The notes below the pieces were generated by a model. It saw only the letters and a list, made by a program, of their open reading frames with translations. It did no database searches and had not been told where the DNA came from. The position numbers and the translations under genes were made by a program. A stretch of 6,610 bases of DNA from Treponema sp. (GTDB lineage Bacteria; Spirochaetota; Spirochaetia; Treponematales; Breznakiellaceae), in contig WQRS01000073.1 of the NCBI GenBank assembly GCA_009786615.1, forward strand, positions 1 through 6,610. The letters run 5' to 3'. This document shows, piece after piece, positions 5,550 through 6,610 of the stretch. Position 1 is the stretch's first letter. Each line of letters starts with the position of its first letter.

Positions 5550-6610
5550 TTACTCCGAAAAAAGCCCAATAGCCCAAAGGACAAAAGCATAAGGTGAATC
5601 ACTCTCATCGCTCGCTATAGCAAAATAAAACCTCATGCCGTCCAGGTCTGTGAAAGCAACCGCGCTATGGGGAAGTGTTCCAACACCAATATAATTATTG
5701 ATTACAAAAACGTGTCCCGGCACCAGGGTATCAATTGTTCCGTGGGTGCTTATACGGTAAAAAACAAGGTCATTGTCCGCTGTGTCATTGCCTATGTTCA
5801 CAACTTCAAAATCGTACACCGGTTGATATGTCCAAATGGCAATCCGTTCTCCGCCGTAAAACCCGCCGCGCAATTGGGAATAATCAAACTCATGAATACG
5901 CTCAAAAGTCGCCAATAGTGCATCGGTAACAGGGGCTATGTTGAGAATGTGGTTTGTGTGATGGCGGGGGCGTTCCGCGCGCGGCTCGTGGACGTCGTAC
6001 GCTTGCGGCTCCTCCTCCTCCTCCAGAGGCCAGTTCCATTGCCCAATCCCGCTGTCAATTCTGCCGTCCATGAAGGTAAAGCGGTATGTTATTGTCGGAC
6101 TTGCGTTGCCTTCCCGAATGCCCTCGCCCACGCTAACTACGGTTTCAACCACGGCACGGCTGCCGTCCTGTTCAATGAGGGTATGCGCCGCTGTTGCCCA
6201 ATTCGGACGAGGCTGCCATTCATTCGCCGTAAAGATGAACAGATAACCGTCATATTCCTCAAAAGCACTGGTCACTCCAAAAATGTAGTGATAGCTGCCG
6301 TCAGCGATGTGCATGCTAACTCTGCTTTCGCGAAACTGCTCCCTGTCTACCCAGGACTGTGTATAGAATTGCAGCAGGTGAACGCCAATGTCGTTAAGGC
6401 TTGTAAAGCCCGATGATGGTAAAAGTATGCTGTAACCCCTTGAAAGAGGATGATGCGCGGGCGTTATTTCTTCGTACCAGGGCTGCCAGTTCCGCCTGGA
6501 ATCATCAATGTGTTCCCACGCGAACGCCTCACGCCGATCCCACCAATCGTTCCAAAACTCCCCGGCGGCTGCTATTGTTTCGCCCAGTTCTTCCAGGGTG
6601 TATTGGCGGC
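5550..6610 (-). CDS. 5'-truncated protein of unknown function, N-terminal region possibly IseA-like
   Basis: The frame is open from the window edge at 6610 to TAA at 5552-5550, giving 352 residues with the true start outside the window. An internal ATG at 6314 is not the start, because the same frame continues upstream for about 98 codons of coherent protein. The first part (about 6608-6030) is rich in Trp, Asp and Glu. It has an early helix-like LEELGETIAAAGEFWNDWW, then alternating beta-like segments. Its layout loosely recalls the IseA/YoeB family of secreted inhibitors of cell-wall DL-endopeptidases, but I see no decisive motif. A charged, proline- and histidine-containing linker with five consecutive Glu (6023 to about 5945) joins it to a second beta-rich region (about 5930-5553). 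I do not recognise that region. Any signal peptide would be upstream of the window. The gene converges on the binding-protein gene and probably shares its terminator. Confidence 0.75.
   Translation of the reverse strand, partial: RQYTLEELGETIAAAGEFWNDWWDRREAFAWEHIDDSRRNWQPWYEEITPAHHPLSRGYSILLPSSGFTSLNDIGVHLLQFYTQSWVDREQFRESRVSMHIADGSYHYIFGVTSAFEEYDGYLFIFTANEWQPRPNWATAAHTLIEQDGSRAVVETVVSVGEGIREGNASPTITYRFTFMDGRIDSGIGQWNWPLEEEEEPQAYDVHEPRAERPRHHTNHILNIAPVTDALLATFERIHEFDYSQLRGGFYGGERIAIWTYQPVYDFEVVNIGNDTADNDLVFYRISTHGTIDTLVPGHVFVINNYIGVGTLPHSAVAFTDLDGMRFYFAIASDESDSPYAFVLWAIGLFSE
6009..6023 (-). repeat. (GAG)5 trinucleotide run coding for five Glu
   Basis: Five perfect CTC units on the plus strand read as five GAG codons in the minus-strand gene, within its charged linker. 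The run is short and in multiples of three, so slippage would change linker length without shifting frame. Confidence 0.6.

Noticed and set aside
5949..6416. Plus-strand frame of 155 codons opposite the truncated minus-strand gene
   Set aside because: The minus frame is open for the full 1061 bases with protein-like composition and a terminator at its end. The plus frame is Cys/Arg/Val-rich and lacks a ribosome binding site.

Overview
The window looks like ordinary bacterial chromosome of medium GC content (estimated by eye at a little under 50%). It is dense with genes, and neighbouring genes alternate in direction. No mobile element, CRISPR array, tRNA or rRNA is visible. The organism cannot be named from this sequence alone. 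A cytoplasmic double-GAF hybrid histidine kinase, a Na+/phosphate symporter with a PhoU-like tail, an osmolyte-binding lipoprotein and a c-di-AMP riboswitch of the ydaO/yuaA type would fit an anaerobic Clostridia-like Firmicute or a gut Treponema-like spirochaete. This is inference.

Layout from left to right. Positions 1-117 hold the last 38 codons of a membrane-protein gene, closed by a strong intrinsic terminator (124-154). After a short AT-rich promoter region comes a 770-residue hybrid sensor kinase (282-2594, +). It may be preceded by a 10-codon leader ORF whose stop overlaps the kinase start as ATGA. The kinase gene converges on a Na/Pi-cotransporter-family gene (4285-2591, -), and the two stop codons are interlocked in the four bases CTAA. 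A divergent intergenic region of about 296 bp (4286-4581) carries a promoter for each direction and, on the plus strand, a well-conserved c-di-AMP riboswitch (about 4461-4563). The riboswitch lies directly in front of the ribosome binding site of an OpuAC/OpuCC-type osmoprotectant-binding lipoprotein (4582-5469, +). A near-symmetrical hairpin (5503-5540) probably ends both that gene and the next one, which comes in on the minus strand (5550 to beyond 6610). That last gene is truncated by the window edge. It is Trp/acid-rich, has at least two regions, and its N-terminal part weakly resembles IseA-type DL-endopeptidase inhibitors.

How it may work together: the clearest functional unit is riboswitch plus osmolyte-binding protein. 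c-di-AMP is a turgor and cell-wall second messenger. By precedent, ligand binding to this riboswitch class lowers expression, so compatible-solute capture would fall when c-di-AMP is high. The binding protein has no permease or ATPase gene beside it in this window, so its ABC partner must be elsewhere. The kinase has no output gene nearby, and nothing ties it to the phosphate transporter beyond convergent packing.
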